This document shows positions 1 to 15,413 of a stretch of DNA of 64,000 nucleotides, piece by piece. The stretch is taken from NCBI GenBank assembly GCA_041918675.1, contig JAYRVF010000015.1, positions 1-64,000 on the forward strand. The letters are read 5' to 3'. The position numbers were made by a program, and so were the translations under genes. The notes beneath the pieces were generated by a model. It worked only from the letters and a program-made list of their open reading frames with translations. It was not told the DNA's origin and made no database searches. Numbering within the stretch: position 1 is the stretch's first letter; each line of letters opens with the position of its first letter. This DNA comes from SCUB01 sp041918675 (GTDB lineage Bacteria; Pseudomonadota; Alphaproteobacteria; Rhizobiales; Xanthobacteraceae).

Positions 1-2472
<2,472 letters not shown>

Positions 2473-2895
2473 CTCTCATTACCAATGTCCACGGACATTG
2501 CGTCCGTCGCACTCGGCGTGCGCGCGGCGTTCCGGCTGGAACGCGCGGATCATTGGTTAGAAAGACCAGCTTGCTTCATAAGATCGACCCGACAGCGAGG
2601 CGGTCAGGCTTCGCTGAAAAGAGGCCCGCGACGGATGCATCTGGTGATGCGATCGTCGTGGATCCCTGGAGATAATGCGACCGACCGCTGCCGTATCCTC
2701 AAGACAGGATACGTTCCACGATCGATGCTCGGACCGATCTCCTCTTCACGATGTCAGAAAACTCGTGATCGCGGCGAAGCCCGAAGGGCTTTGTCACGAT
2801 CACGAAAAGCGTATTCGCGGATGAACGGATGTCGCATGACGCGCGCTCATGGCGCGCTTTCAAGGGGCACGCCTCGCGCTCGGCGATCACCGGTC

Positions 2896-2971
2896 TGGTG
2901 GAGCCAGACGGGATCGAACCGACGACCTCCTGCTTGCAAAGCAGGCGCTCTCCCAGCTGAGCTATGGCCCC
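2896..2971 (-). tRNA. tRNA-Ala (anticodon TGC)
   Basis: The reverse complement is a complete 76-nt cloverleaf beginning GGGGCCATAGCTCAG, with the anticodon stem-loop CTGCTTTGCAAGCAG (anticodon TGC), the T arm GTTCGATCC and an encoded 3' CCA. The acceptor stem GGGGCCA pairs with TGGCTCC apart from one wobble. It lies in the 16S-23S spacer, its usual place in this order, and is released by processing of the rrn precursor. Confidence 0.98.
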
Positions 2972-3048
2972 GTGACCGCGAGCCCTCGAACCGGCGTCTC
3001 GCGTCACAACGCGAGAACATCACCGGAGGCCCGGGCGCGCGAATGCAT

Positions 3049-3125
3049 TGGTGGGCCTGGGAAGACTTGAACTTCCGACCTCACGCTTATCAAGCGCGCG
3101 CTCTAACCAACTGAGCTACAAGCCC
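3049..3125 (-). tRNA. tRNA-Ile (anticodon GAT)
   Basis: The reverse complement is a complete 77-nt tRNA beginning GGGCTTGTAGCTCAG, with anticodon loop CTTGATAAG (anticodon GAT), T arm GTTCAAGTC and encoded CCA. The acceptor GGGCTTG pairs with CAGGCCC with one wobble. It is the first tRNA of the 16S-23S spacer, 77 nt upstream of tRNA-Ala in the direction of transcription. Confidence 0.98.
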
Positions 3126-3345
3126 CTAACGACAGGAGGCGGCGCATGCCGAAGCGCTCGCCCGCCGATGTCGATGATCTCGATGTCGACCAAGCGATCG
3201 CCAGCGCGGCCAGCCCCGTGGCGCGTGTTCGTCCGCGAAGAAAGAGAAACGAAGACGGCGGCGTCCCGCCTAACGGGTTCTGACTGAACCCTGATGTTTC
3301 TGAAAGAGCCTCGAGAGAAGGGTCGAACCCTTCATGCCAAGAGGC

Positions 3346-4840
<1,495 letters not shown>

Positions 4841-5248
4841 GGATGAGATTTGATCTCGGCTGATCACAACGTTCTCATGCAGGCGACGCTGACGCGCCGC
4901 CTTGCTGACGAGGTCCGTCACCAGAGCCGCCCGAAGGCGGCCCAAATTGGATCGTCTCACGACGTCCAATGGTGTTGACCTAAGAAACGTTCGACCGCCG
5001 AAGTCTCGTCCGGCCGCGACCTCACGAATGAGGAAGCGGCCCGCAAGGACTCCGCCGTCCACGTTTCTCTTTCTTCAACTTCACTTGTCAAACAGCCCGG
5101 GCCGAAGCCCACTCTCCAACCGGGAGAGCCGTCCATTTTCCATCCGAAGACGACGGATTGCAACCGATGACTATCGGCTGCTTCTTCACTGCATCTCAGT
5201 GAGGATCTTCGCAGGCGCACCATCGTGCAACGACGGCCGCGCCGACCG
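4841..5248 (-). other. rrn operon 5' leader with boxA-like antitermination element
   Basis: This transcribed leader lies between the predicted rrn start site and 16S. On the minus strand it has GCTGTTTGACA at 5086-5096, a good match to the boxA antitermination element (GCTCTTTAACA in E. coli). That is followed by a GAAGAAAGAGAAACGTGG tract of the kind seen ahead of 16S in related genera. It probably also contains the RNase III half-stem for 16S maturation. No protein gene is supported here. Confidence 0.65.
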
Positions 5249-5254
5249 ACAGGC

Positions 5255-5295
5255 TTATAGTCCGGGGGCCCAATCATTGTCAACGCCATAGTCAA
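5255..5295 (-). promoter_or_regulatory. rrn operon promoter
   Basis: On the minus strand TTGACA (5278-5283) is followed after 17 nt by CTATAA (5255-5260), a near-consensus sigma-70 promoter with a GC-rich spacer. A second TTGAC-type hexamer (5290-5295) sits 12 nt further upstream. Strength, direction and distance to 16S fit a stable-RNA promoter; the start site would be near 5248. Confidence 0.75.
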
Positions 5296-5299
5296 CAAA

Positions 5300-5886
5300 T
5301 CGACATGTCCCCAAGCGCGGTCCGAAAATGCACGAAAAGCCCCATTTTCAAGGAGAAATGCGCCGCACTTGAGCCACATTCCTGGGACCTCCTTGCGAAT
5401 GGACGACGCCGGTCCGGCCCGCCGGGGGCAAATCGACCAGCTCTTGCTGCGGTGCGAAGGCCGAACTGGCCTCTGGCATCGAACCGGAAGTCCGGACGCC
5501 GCGACCAAACCATGAGGGGCATGGCGGTCGCGGAGCGAAGCGCTTCACGTGCTTGATGCTTCAAGTGCCTGAAATCGGCATGGGGACAACGCCTTGAGAC
5601 CATGCCGTCGATCAGGCTTCGGACATGCCGACGGGGATCGGATGGCTCGACTTTGGAAGACAGGCCTCTGGCAGGCGGACGGGGCTTTGCGCTGGGGCAT
5701 TGACGGGGGCGGGGTCCTCGATTCAATTAGCCTTGGTTTGAGTGGACAATTCGGCCGCGCGACGGGCGGCCCAAATGACAACCGGTTGGCGTGTGGGCGA
5801 GCGTTCGCCGTCAAGGCGTGCGCGATCGGATCATTCGTCGCCGGCCCCCGCGTCTGGCAGGCGGGGCATTTCGGGGGGATCGGGGC
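5300..5886. other. Intergenic region between the rrn promoter and the M23 peptidase gene
   Basis: This region of nearly 600 bp separates two divergent transcription units. It must hold the promoter of the rightward M23 gene, but I cannot point to a convincing -35/-10 pair. Short frames in this stretch lack ribosome binding sites and domain character, so I do not call a gene. Confidence 0.4.
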
Positions 5887-7893
5887 TTGAGCCAAAAATC
5901 GGCGCGTGCAGGCCAGCGGGCCAAGCCAAATGTGGCTGTCGCCGATCTCGGCAACCAGCCGCCTTTGTCCGTCGACGGCTCCGAGCGCCGGGTCATCGAC
6001 CGCCGCCGAATTTCCGTCCAGTGGTTCTCCGGCACCATCCTGACCGGCCTTTGCGGCGCCGCGCTGATGGGCGGGGCGGTCTTCGCCGCGCTCGACGGCG
6101 AAACCACCTTCGCGGCGGTGCCCGAACGCGTCGAGACGGCGCTGCGGGGCGCCCTGGGCGGGCCCGACCGCGCCGGCGTGACGCGCAAGAGCGACCGCCT
6201 GCCGCAGCCGGGTGAATCGGTCGGCGCGCGCCACGTCATCCGCGTGTCGACGGCGACGCGCGCGGGCAACCGCGAGGTGATGCGCGTGCGCCCCTTCGTC
6301 CGCATCGCGGCCAATTTGTCGCTGTCGACAAGCGAACTCTCCGCCAAGATCCCCCCCTTCAACGCCCAGCGCCTCCTTACCGATGTCGGCACCGGACGCG
6401 AGCAGCCCGCCGACGACGGCCAGGCGGCAGACGAGGATCCCGACGCCGAGATCTCCTTCGTCATGCGCGACCTTGGCGGCGTGCTGCCGAAGGCGCGCAT
6501 CGCGGCCACGATCCCGCTCGACGACGTGGTCATGCGCGTGCGCGACGCGTCGAACTGGAAAGGCGGCGGCGGCGTGCGCTACGCGGTCGCGGGGGCGCCC
6601 TCCGACGTGAAGCTCGCCTACGCCGCCGACGGCACGCCCGATCCCTATTACGCCGGCTTCGAGATGCGCGTCGTCCCGGAAAACGTGACCATGCTGCCGA
6701 AGACGCGCGAGCAGATCACCACCGGGTCGTCGGCCGAACGCGTCCACATCGCCAAGAAGGGCGACACCATTGTCTCCGTCCTGACCGAGATGGGCGCGAC
6801 CGCCGAGGAGGCCCAGTCGATCGCGGCCACCTTCCGCAATCGCGGCCGCGACGGCGGCCTGCGGGAAGGCCAGAAGCTGCGCGTCCTGCTCGCGCCGATC
6901 GCGATGGGCCAGCGCCTTCAGCCGGTGCGGGTGATCATCGCCAACGAAAACACCCCGGAAGCCGTCGTCGCGCTGTCCGATCTCGGCCGCTTCGTCGCGG
7001 TCGACCCCCAGAGCTTCACCGGCACGACAGAAACCGCCGACAACAGCGACGACGGCGATGACGATGACGGAACCGGCGTGCGCCTCTACCAGAGCATCTA
7101 CGAGACGGCGCTGCGCAACAAGGTTCCCGCGACCGTCATCGAGGACATGATCCGCGTCTATTCCTACGACGTGGATTTCCAGCGCAAGGTCGAGGCCGGC
7201 GATTCATTCGAGGTCTTTTTCGCCGGCGAGGACGAGAACGCCTCGCCCGACGCCAAGAACGAGGTTCTGTTCGCCTCGCTCACGGTCGGCGGCGAGACCA
7301 AGAAATACTACCGCTTCCAGGGCCCCGACGACGGCGTCGTCGATTATTACGACGAGACGGGCAAGAGCGCGAAGAAGTTCCTTGTCCGCAAGCCGCTCGC
7401 CACCGGCACGATGCGGTCGGGATTCGGCGGCCGGCGCCATCCGATTCTCGGCTATTACAAGATGCATACCGGCGTCGACTGGGCAGCGCCCTACGGCACG
7501 CCGATCTTCGCCTCCGGCAACGGCAAGGTCGAGAAGGTGGGCTGGGAAGGCGGCTACGGCAAATATATCCGCATCAAGCATCCCAACGGCTACGAGACCG
7601 CCTATGGCCACATGACCGCCTATGCCAAGGGCATGGAACCCGGCAAGACCGTGCGCCAGGGACAGGTCATCGGCTTCGTCGGCTCGACCGGCCTGTCGAC
7701 CGGAGCGCACGTCCATTACGAAATTCTCGTCAACGGCCGCTTCGTCGACCCGATGCGCATCCGCCTGCCTCGCGGCCGTTCGCTCGGAGGCCCGATTCTG
7801 GCGAGCTTCGAGCAGGAACGCGACCGCCTCGACGCCATGATGTCACAGCGCGGCAACGCCGCGCCGCGCGTCGCGCAGACCAGCAAGAAATAG
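5887..7893 (+). CDS. M23 family metallopeptidase (peptidoglycan endopeptidase)
   Basis: This is a predicted inner-membrane-anchored cell-wall hydrolase of 668 residues. I chose the TTG start at 5887 because a GGGGGGATCGGGG ribosome-binding tract precedes it. The reading frame is open upstream to a methionine at 5791, but that extension has no such signal. Residues about 46-69 form one transmembrane helix. The middle region includes a LysM-like stretch (VHIAKKGDTIVSVL). The C-terminal peptidase_M23 domain has the zinc motif HTGVDWA near residue 528 and HVHYE near 607, so the active site looks intact. The family cuts peptide cross-links in peptidoglycan. It converges on clpB. An Asp/Glu-rich segment (DNSDDGDDDDG) lies ahead of the peptidase region. 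Confidence 0.88.
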   Translation: MSQKSARAGQRAKPNVAVADLGNQPPLSVDGSERRVIDRRRISVQWFSGTILTGLCGAALMGGAVFAALDGETTFAAVPERVETALRGALGGPDRAGVTRKSDRLPQPGESVGARHVIRVSTATRAGNREVMRVRPFVRIAANLSLSTSELSAKIPPFNAQRLLTDVGTGREQPADDGQAADEDPDAEISFVMRDLGGVLPKARIAATIPLDDVVMRVRDASNWKGGGGVRYAVAGAPSDVKLAYAADGTPDPYYAGFEMRVVPENVTMLPKTREQITTGSSAERVHIAKKGDTIVSVLTEMGATAEEAQSIAATFRNRGRDGGLREGQKLRVLLAPIAMGQRLQPVRVIIANENTPEAVVALSDLGRFVAVDPQSFTGTTETADNSDDGDDDDGTGVRLYQSIYETALRNKVPATVIEDMIRVYSYDVDFQRKVEAGDSFEVFFAGEDENASPDAKNEVLFASLTVGGETKKYYRFQGPDDGVVDYYDETGKSAKKFLVRKPLATGTMRSGFGGRRHPILGYYKMHTGVDWAAPYGTPIFASGNGKVEKVGWEGGYGKYIRIKHPNGYETAYGHMTAYAKGMEPGKTVRQGQVIGFVGSTGLSTGAHVHYEILVNGRFVDPMRIRLPRGRSLGGPILASFEQERDRLDAMMSQRGNAAPRVAQTSKK

Positions 7894-7974
7894 CGCGCAC
7901 GAACCCACGAAGCGGCGCGCAAGCGCGCGCGGGAGCTTTCCGCCCGCGCCGCGTCCGCCACGCCGCCGCGTCGA

Positions 7975-10569
<2,595 letters not shown>

Positions 10570-10656
10570 GTATCCCTCCTTCGGCCGCCTTCCGCCGCCC
10601 GTCATGAGGCGCGGCCGGGAAGCTCCGCGGATCGTTCGCAACCATCCGTATGGCGC

Positions 10657-10687
10657 AAATGTGGGAACGCCCCCCGAGACCGGCAAG
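10657..10687 (-). promoter_or_regulatory. Candidate heat-shock (RpoH) promoter of clpB
   Basis: On the minus strand CTTG (10684-10687) and CCCACATTT (10657-10665) are separated by 18 nt. This resembles the RpoH pattern CTTG-(17/18)-CYTATNT/CCCATNT in its -35 core and cytosine-rich -10, with mismatches. It lies about 90 bp upstream of the clpB start codon. RpoH control of clpB is well known in the class; the match itself is only moderate. Confidence 0.4.
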
Positions 10688-10787
10688 GGCTTGCGATCGC
10701 GCCGCCGCCCGGCGGGCTCGGGTCTCGCCCCAAGGCAATGCGACCTCGGCGAACGCGGCGCCCCAAGAATTCCCGGATCGATCCAGG

Positions 10788-10865
10788 AACCAGATGCTGG
10801 GTCCAAATCCTGAAACCAGATCCTGGAACCAGATTCTGGGACCAGATCAAAGGACCAATTCAGGG
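10788..10865. repeat. 13-bp tandem repeat array, six units
   Basis: Six head-to-tail units of 13 bp run without indels, at 10788, 10801, 10814, 10827, 10840 and 10853. The core reads AACCAGATYCTGG; units 3 and 4 differ at one base, and the outer units drift. A degenerate unit may precede the array at 10775. The array lies between the clpB upstream region and the 3' end of the M20 peptidase gene, whose stop codon (10860-10862) falls in the last unit. Confidence 0.85.
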
Positions 10866-12368
10866 GCCGACGTTGATCAGCACCTGACGATAGAAGCGCA
10901 CCGCGTCGAAATAGCCGGAGATGGAAATGCGCTCGTCGACGCCGTGAAAGCGGGGAAGATCGGTCGCGGTCGCACGGACCGGGTCGAACCGGTAGACGTC
11001 GCCGACGATGTCGAGAAAGAAGCGGCTGTCGGTCGCCGCCACCATCAGCGCGGGGGCGACCGCCGCGTCGGGGAAGATCTGACGGATCGCGGTCGCGATC
11101 GTCCCATAGCCGGCGGCCGCGACGGCCGCATCGCGCGTGGGCTCATTCGCGCGCGGATGCGCGGTCGCCACGACGCGGGGGTCCCCCACGACGCGGTCGA
11201 TATGGGCCATCACGTCGCGGATCGAATCGCCCGGCCGGATGCGGAAATTGATCGTCGCGCGCGCCTGGGGCGGCAGGACGTTGTCCTTGATGCCGCCGGA
11301 AATGATGGTCGGCGCGCTGGTGGTGCGCACGCTCGCATTGGTCGCCGGCGCCTTGGTCATCGCCGAGGCCACCAGTGGCTCGAACAGCCAGAGATTGGCC
11401 ATCAACAATCGCCGCGGGAACGGCATTTCCGGCCCGAGCGCCGTGAGCATGCGGCGCGAGGCGGACGGCAGCGCCGCCGGCATCGGATTGCGCGTGATGC
11501 GGGTGACGGCATTCGCGAGCACGCCGATCGCGGTTTCGCGCGCGGGCATCGAGGAGTGCCCGCCCTCGGTCGTGGCGACCAGATCGACGCTGAGATAGCC
11601 CTTCTCGGCGATGCCGATGAGGCCGGCCGCGGTGACGCCCGGGATGATCCCGTCGGCGACCGTCAATCCCTCGTCGAACGCCCATTCGAACCTGATGCCG
11701 CGTTCGGCGAACAGCGCCGCCGAACGGGCCGCGCCGCGCGCGCCCGTCACCTCCTCGTCGCAGCCGAAATGGAAATAGACCGTGCGCGCGGGCGTGAAGC
11801 CCTCCGCGAGCAGGGCCTCGGTCGCCTCGAGAATACCCATCACGCCGAGCTTGTCGTCCCAGGTGCCGCGCCCCCAGACGAAGCCGTCGGCGATCCGCCC
11901 CTCGAAGGGCGGATAGGTCCATTGCTTTGGCGCGAACGGCACCTCGCCCGGCACCACGTCAAGATGCGAGAGCAGAAGCACGGGCTTGGCGTTTTGGTCG
12001 CGCCCCTGCCAGCGGAAGATCAGCGCGCAACCGTTGACGAGCTCGGCGGCAAGGCGGGCATGGGTGAGCGGGAAGGCGCGGGCGAGATGGGCGCGAAACG
12101 CGGCGAACGTCTCCGCTTCGCCGGGTGCGTTGCCCTCGAAGGTCGAAACCGTGCGGAACCGGACCGCCTCGGCGAGCCGTCCGGCGAGCATGGCCGGGTC
12201 GCCGGCGAACGGCGCCGCCGCCGGCGCCGCGATCCGCGTCGGACCGATCATCAGGGTTCGCGCGACGAGCACGGCGAGCAACGCGACCAGAGCGAGCGCG
12301 ACGATACCGGCGGCCTTGAGGACGAAAACGAGCCGGCGCTTGCGGGGCGGATTTTCGGATGAAGACAT
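10860..12368 (-). CDS. M20 family metallopeptidase (PM20D1/carboxypeptidase-S type)
   Basis: This 502-residue zinc aminoacylase/carboxypeptidase-like enzyme is probably anchored in the inner membrane by a helix at residues about 14-40 (KAAGIVALALVALLAVLVA). Metal-binding motifs of the family are readable: LLLSHLDVVPG, GRGTWDDKLG and FGCDEEVTG, with the dimerisation domain after them. It hydrolyses peptide or N-acyl amino acid bonds; the substrate cannot be told from sequence. The start at 12368 (MSSSENPP) has AAGGGAG upstream. A longer frame to 12458 would overlap the divergent MOSC gene. It is probably a single-gene unit. Confidence 0.85.
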   Translation of the reverse strand: MSSSENPPRKRRLVFVLKAAGIVALALVALLAVLVARTLMIGPTRIAAPAAAPFAGDPAMLAGRLAEAVRFRTVSTFEGNAPGEAETFAAFRAHLARAFPLTHARLAAELVNGCALIFRWQGRDQNAKPVLLLSHLDVVPGEVPFAPKQWTYPPFEGRIADGFVWGRGTWDDKLGVMGILEATEALLAEGFTPARTVYFHFGCDEEVTGARGAARSAALFAERGIRFEWAFDEGLTVADGIIPGVTAAGLIGIAEKGYLSVDLVATTEGGHSSMPARETAIGVLANAVTRITRNPMPAALPSASRRMLTALGPEMPFPRRLLMANLWLFEPLVASAMTKAPATNASVRTTSAPTIISGGIKDNVLPPQARATINFRIRPGDSIRDVMAHIDRVVGDPRVVATAHPRANEPTRDAAVAAAGYGTIATAIRQIFPDAAVAPALMVAATDSRFFLDIVGDVYRFDPVRATATDLPRFHGVDERISISGYFDAVRFYRQVLINVGP

Positions 12369-12456
12369 CGACGACCACTCCCTTGGCAAGCGAGCCGCCG
12401 CGGCCCCCGCCGGATCGGCCGATTTGCCAATCGGCCCGCCGATGCTATCAGAGGCC

Positions 12457-13224
12457 ATGACCTCGGCAACGGCCCATCTCGATTCGATCTTCCGCTACCC
12501 GGTCAAGGGACTTGCGCCGGAACGCCTGCCGGCGGTCGATCTCGTGGCCGGCGAAACGATCCCGGGCGATCGGCTCTACGCGATCGAGAACGGACCGTCG
12601 GGCTTTGATCCCGCCGCGCCCGCCTATTTCCCCAAGACCCAGTTCCTGATGCTGATGCGCAACGAGCGCCTCGCCGCCCTGAAGACGCGCTTCGATTTCG
12701 CGGGCCACACGCTCGTCATCACCCAGGACGGCGTCGAGGTCGCCCGCGCCAGCCTGCGCGAGGCTTCCGGCCGCGCCGCGATCGAGGCGTTTTTCGCGCG
12801 CTACAGCGCCGATGAACTGCGCGGACCGCCCCGGGTGCTGACCGCGCCCGGGCACAGCTTTTCCGACGTCGCGCGCAAGGTGGTCTCGATCATCAACCTC
12901 GCGAGCGTCGCCGACCTGTCGCGGATCATCGGCCGACCGGTCGACCCCATGCGTTTTCGCGGCAATCTTCTGGTCGCGGGCTGGCCGGCCTGGCGCGAAT
13001 TCGACCTGATCGATCGGACGCTTGCCATCGGCGCGGTTCGGCTGAAGGTCGTCAAGCGGATCGTGCGCTGCGCCGCCACCAATGTCGATCCGGCCACCGC
13101 CGCGCGCGACATGAATATCCCGAAGGCGCTGATGGAGGCGTTCGGCCACGCCGATTGCGGCGTCTACGCCGATGTCGTCGGCGACGGGACGATCGCGGCG
13201 GGCGATGCGATGTCGCTGGCGTGA
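12457..13224 (+). CDS. MOSC domain-containing protein
   Basis: This 255-residue protein begins with the MOSC N-terminal beta-barrel signature (FRYPVKGLAPERLPAVDL). A MOSC domain follows, with MRFRGNLLVAGWPAWREF and the conserved cysteine in VRCAATNVDP. MOSC proteins bind or transfer sulfur or a molybdenum cofactor; relatives include YcbX and mARC proteins that reduce N-hydroxylated compounds. The start at 12457 (MTSATAH) has AGAGG close upstream; an in-frame ATG at 12442 is an alternative. It diverges from the M20 gene and converges with metW, whose stop lies 2 bp away. Substrate is unknown. Confidence 0.85.
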   Translation: MTSATAHLDSIFRYPVKGLAPERLPAVDLVAGETIPGDRLYAIENGPSGFDPAAPAYFPKTQFLMLMRNERLAALKTRFDFAGHTLVITQDGVEVARASLREASGRAAIEAFFARYSADELRGPPRVLTAPGHSFSDVARKVVSIINLASVADLSRIIGRPVDPMRFRGNLLVAGWPAWREFDLIDRTLAIGAVRLKVVKRIVRCAATNVDPATAARDMNIPKALMEAFGHADCGVYADVVGDGTIAAGDAMSLA

Positions 13225-13226
13225 GA

Positions 13227-13886
13227 TCAGCCGCGCCGGCTGAGCAGGAACACCGCCTGCTCGCCGAACAGATTCCAGAACCACCACGGCGCGTTGAGCC
13301 GCAGCGGCCGGCCCCACAGGTCGAGCGCGATCGCCTTTTCCATGCGGGCATGGATTTCGTCGCAAAGCTGCACGAAGTCCTTGATCGTGCAGAAATGGAT
13401 GTTGGCGGTATCGTACCAGGTCGCCGGCAGATGCTCGGTGCGCGGCATCTGCCCGCGCGTCAGCAATTGCAGCCGCATCTTCCAGTGGCCGAAATTCGGA
13501 AACGAGACGATGGCGTGGCGACCGATGCGCAGCATGTGTTCGAGCACGACGCGCGGGCTGCGCGTCGCCTGCAGCGTCTGCGACAGGATGACGTAATCGA
13601 ACGCATCGGCGGGATAATCGCCAAGATCGGTATCGGCGTCGCCCTGAATGACCGCCAGCCCCTTGGCGACGCAGCGGTTGACGCCCTCGCGCGACAATTC
13701 GATGCCGCGGCCGTCGACGCCGCGCTGTTCGAGCAGGCGCAACAGGGTGCCGTCGCCGCAGCCGACGTCGAGCACGCGCGAACCGCGCTCCACCATTTCG
13801 GCGACCAGGAGATGGTCGACGCGGTACTGGTCCGGCGCGCGCGGCGCGCCGTTGCCGTTCGGTTGCCGGGTGTCCTGCGTCGCCAT
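13227..13886 (-). CDS. metW: Methionine biosynthesis protein MetW
   Basis: This 219-residue class I methyltransferase-fold protein has the SAM-binding signature VLDVGCGDGTLLRLL near residues 40-55 and the MetW-specific NFGHWKMRLQLL segment. MetW is found with MetX-type homoserine acyltransferases in proteobacteria and is needed for that step, probably as a partner rather than as a methyltransferase. Its start codon lies 3 bp after the metX stop, so the two are co-transcribed. Confidence 0.95.
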   Translation of the reverse strand: MATQDTRQPNGNGAPRAPDQYRVDHLLVAEMVERGSRVLDVGCGDGTLLRLLEQRGVDGRGIELSREGVNRCVAKGLAVIQGDADTDLGDYPADAFDYVILSQTLQATRSPRVVLEHMLRIGRHAIVSFPNFGHWKMRLQLLTRGQMPRTEHLPATWYDTANIHFCTIKDFVQLCDEIHARMEKAIALDLWGRPLRLNAPWWFWNLFGEQAVFLLSRRG

Positions 13887-13889
13887 GGT

Positions 13890-15074
13890 CTAACGCTTCG
13901 CCTTCAGGCCGCGCGCGGCGGCCGCGGATTCGAGAAATCCGCGCGTGATGTCCAAATATTCCGGCACGTCGAGCAGGAACGCGTCGTGGCCCTTGTCGGT
14001 ATCGATCTCGGCGAAGGAAACGCGCGCGCCGCCGGCGTTGAGGGCGTGGACGAGCGAACGGCTTTCCGAGGTTGGGAACAGCCAGTCGCTGGTGAAGGAG
14101 ACGACGCAGAAGCGCGTGCGCGTGCCGCGAAACGCCTCGGCGAGCACGCCGTTATGGTCGGCGGCCAGATCGAAATAGTCCATCGCGCGCGTGAGATAGA
14201 GATAGCTGTTGGCGTCGAAGCGCTCGACGAAGGACGAGCCCTGGTGGCGCAGATAGCTCTCGACCTCGAAATCGGCGTCGAAGGAAAATGTCGGCGTCTC
14301 GCGGTCCTGCAGCCTTCTGCCGAATTTGCGGTGCAGCGCGGCGTCCGACATGTAGGTGATATGCGCGGCCATGCGCGCGACCGCGAGGCCGCGGCGCGGA
14401 TTGGTGCCTTCGGCGAAATAGCGACCGTGCCGCCAGTCGGGATCGGCCATCACCGCCTGGCGTCCGACCTCGTGGAAGGCGATGTTCTGCGCCGAATGGC
14501 GCGTGGCGCAGGCCACCGGCATCGCCGAGAACACGCGCGCGGGATAGCTCGCGGCCCATTGCAGCACCTGCATGCCGCCCATCGATCCACCGAGCACCGA
14601 GAACAGCGTCTCGACGCCGAGACGATCGAGCAGCATGGCCTGGGCCCGCACCATGTCGCGAATGGTGATGACCGGAAAATCCAGTCCCCAGGGCTTGGCG
14701 GTTTTGGGATTGGTCGCCGCCGGGCCCGTCGTGCCCATGCAGGCGCCGATGACATTCGGGCAGATGACGAAATAGCGGTCGGTGTCGATGATGCGGCCGG
14801 GGCCGACCATGGTCTCCCACCAGCCGGGCTTGTGCGTCACCGGATGCTCGTTGGCGACATGCTGGTCGCCGGTCAGCGCATGACAGATCAGGAGCGCGTT
14901 GGTGCGATCGGCGTTCAATTCGCCATAGGTCTGGTAGGCGATCTGAAACGGGGCAAGATCGACGCCGCAATCGAGCCGCAGCGGCGCGCTCGCGTCGAAC
15001 CGTGCCACCGGCGAACTCGGCGTGTCCGCCTCTCGCGTCCGCTCCGTGCCCTCGCTCGCCCGCACGTTAACCAT
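13890..15074 (-). CDS. metX: Homoserine O-acyltransferase MetX
   Basis: This 394-residue alpha/beta-hydrolase catalyses acyl transfer to homoserine, the first committed step of methionine synthesis. The nucleophile elbow GGSMGG (residues about 165-170) is clear, and the Asp and His of the triad fit FTSDWLFP and DKGHDAFLLD. Acetyl versus succinyl specificity cannot be decided by eye. The start at 15074 has TAGAGG immediately upstream. It heads the metX-metW operon and is preceded by an untranslated leader of about 190 nt if the promoter at 15263-15291 is right. Confidence 0.95.
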   Translation of the reverse strand: MVNVRASEGTERTREADTPSSPVARFDASAPLRLDCGVDLAPFQIAYQTYGELNADRTNALLICHALTGDQHVANEHPVTHKPGWWETMVGPGRIIDTDRYFVICPNVIGACMGTTGPAATNPKTAKPWGLDFPVITIRDMVRAQAMLLDRLGVETLFSVLGGSMGGMQVLQWAASYPARVFSAMPVACATRHSAQNIAFHEVGRQAVMADPDWRHGRYFAEGTNPRRGLAVARMAAHITYMSDAALHRKFGRRLQDRETPTFSFDADFEVESYLRHQGSSFVERFDANSYLYLTRAMDYFDLAADHNGVLAEAFRGTRTRFCVVSFTSDWLFPTSESRSLVHALNAGGARVSFAEIDTDKGHDAFLLDVPEYLDITRGFLESAAAARGLKAKR

Positions 15075-15413
15075 CCTCTACTCGAACCTCGCCGGCTCGG
15101 CGCGTCGTCACGCCGCCGCAAACTTCGGCTTACGTCGCGGAAAACCGGGAGAGCTTAAGGCCCCGTTCCCACAATTCCAAGCCGCCGCCGAAAGCCTTGA
15201 GGTGAAAGGAATCATTCGCCCCTTGCGGTTGACGCGCGTCCCGCGCCGCTGCGACGCGTCCTAGGTAGGAAGCACCCGGCAATACTGTCAATGTTTTCTT
15301 TGCTTTCGCGGCCGGCGTTCCCTATCAATGCGGCCGGATGCGGCGGGCTTTCGACTGCCAGCACGGCGGTGGCGCCGCCGCATCCGGCTTCCATCAGCTC
15401 CGGCCGACCGCGC
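15075..15413. promoter_or_regulatory. Divergent metX / chorismate mutase control region
   Basis: On the minus strand TTGACA (15286-15291) is followed after 17 nt by CTACCT (15263-15268). That is a plausible metX promoter giving a leader of roughly 185-190 nt. Short complementary segments occur in the leader (AAGGC near 15195 with GCCTT near 15157). I compared it with the SAM-II aptamer often found before met genes in this class and did not find its conserved core. A rightward promoter for the chorismate mutase gene is expected but not identified. Confidence 0.4.

Noticed and set aside
5594..5890. A 98-codon rightward frame before the M23 gene
   Set aside because: No ribosome binding site or motif; it covers the likely promoter region of the M23 gene.
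7894..7974. A bidirectional terminator between the M23 peptidase gene and clpB
   Set aside because: GC-rich inverted segments occur (GCGCGC...GCGCGC), but there is no T-run on either side and such segments are expected by chance at this GC content.
15075..15291. SAM-II riboswitch before metX
   Set aside because: Expected by analogy, but the conserved core (a GCUAAA-type end with its upstream pairing segments) could not be found.
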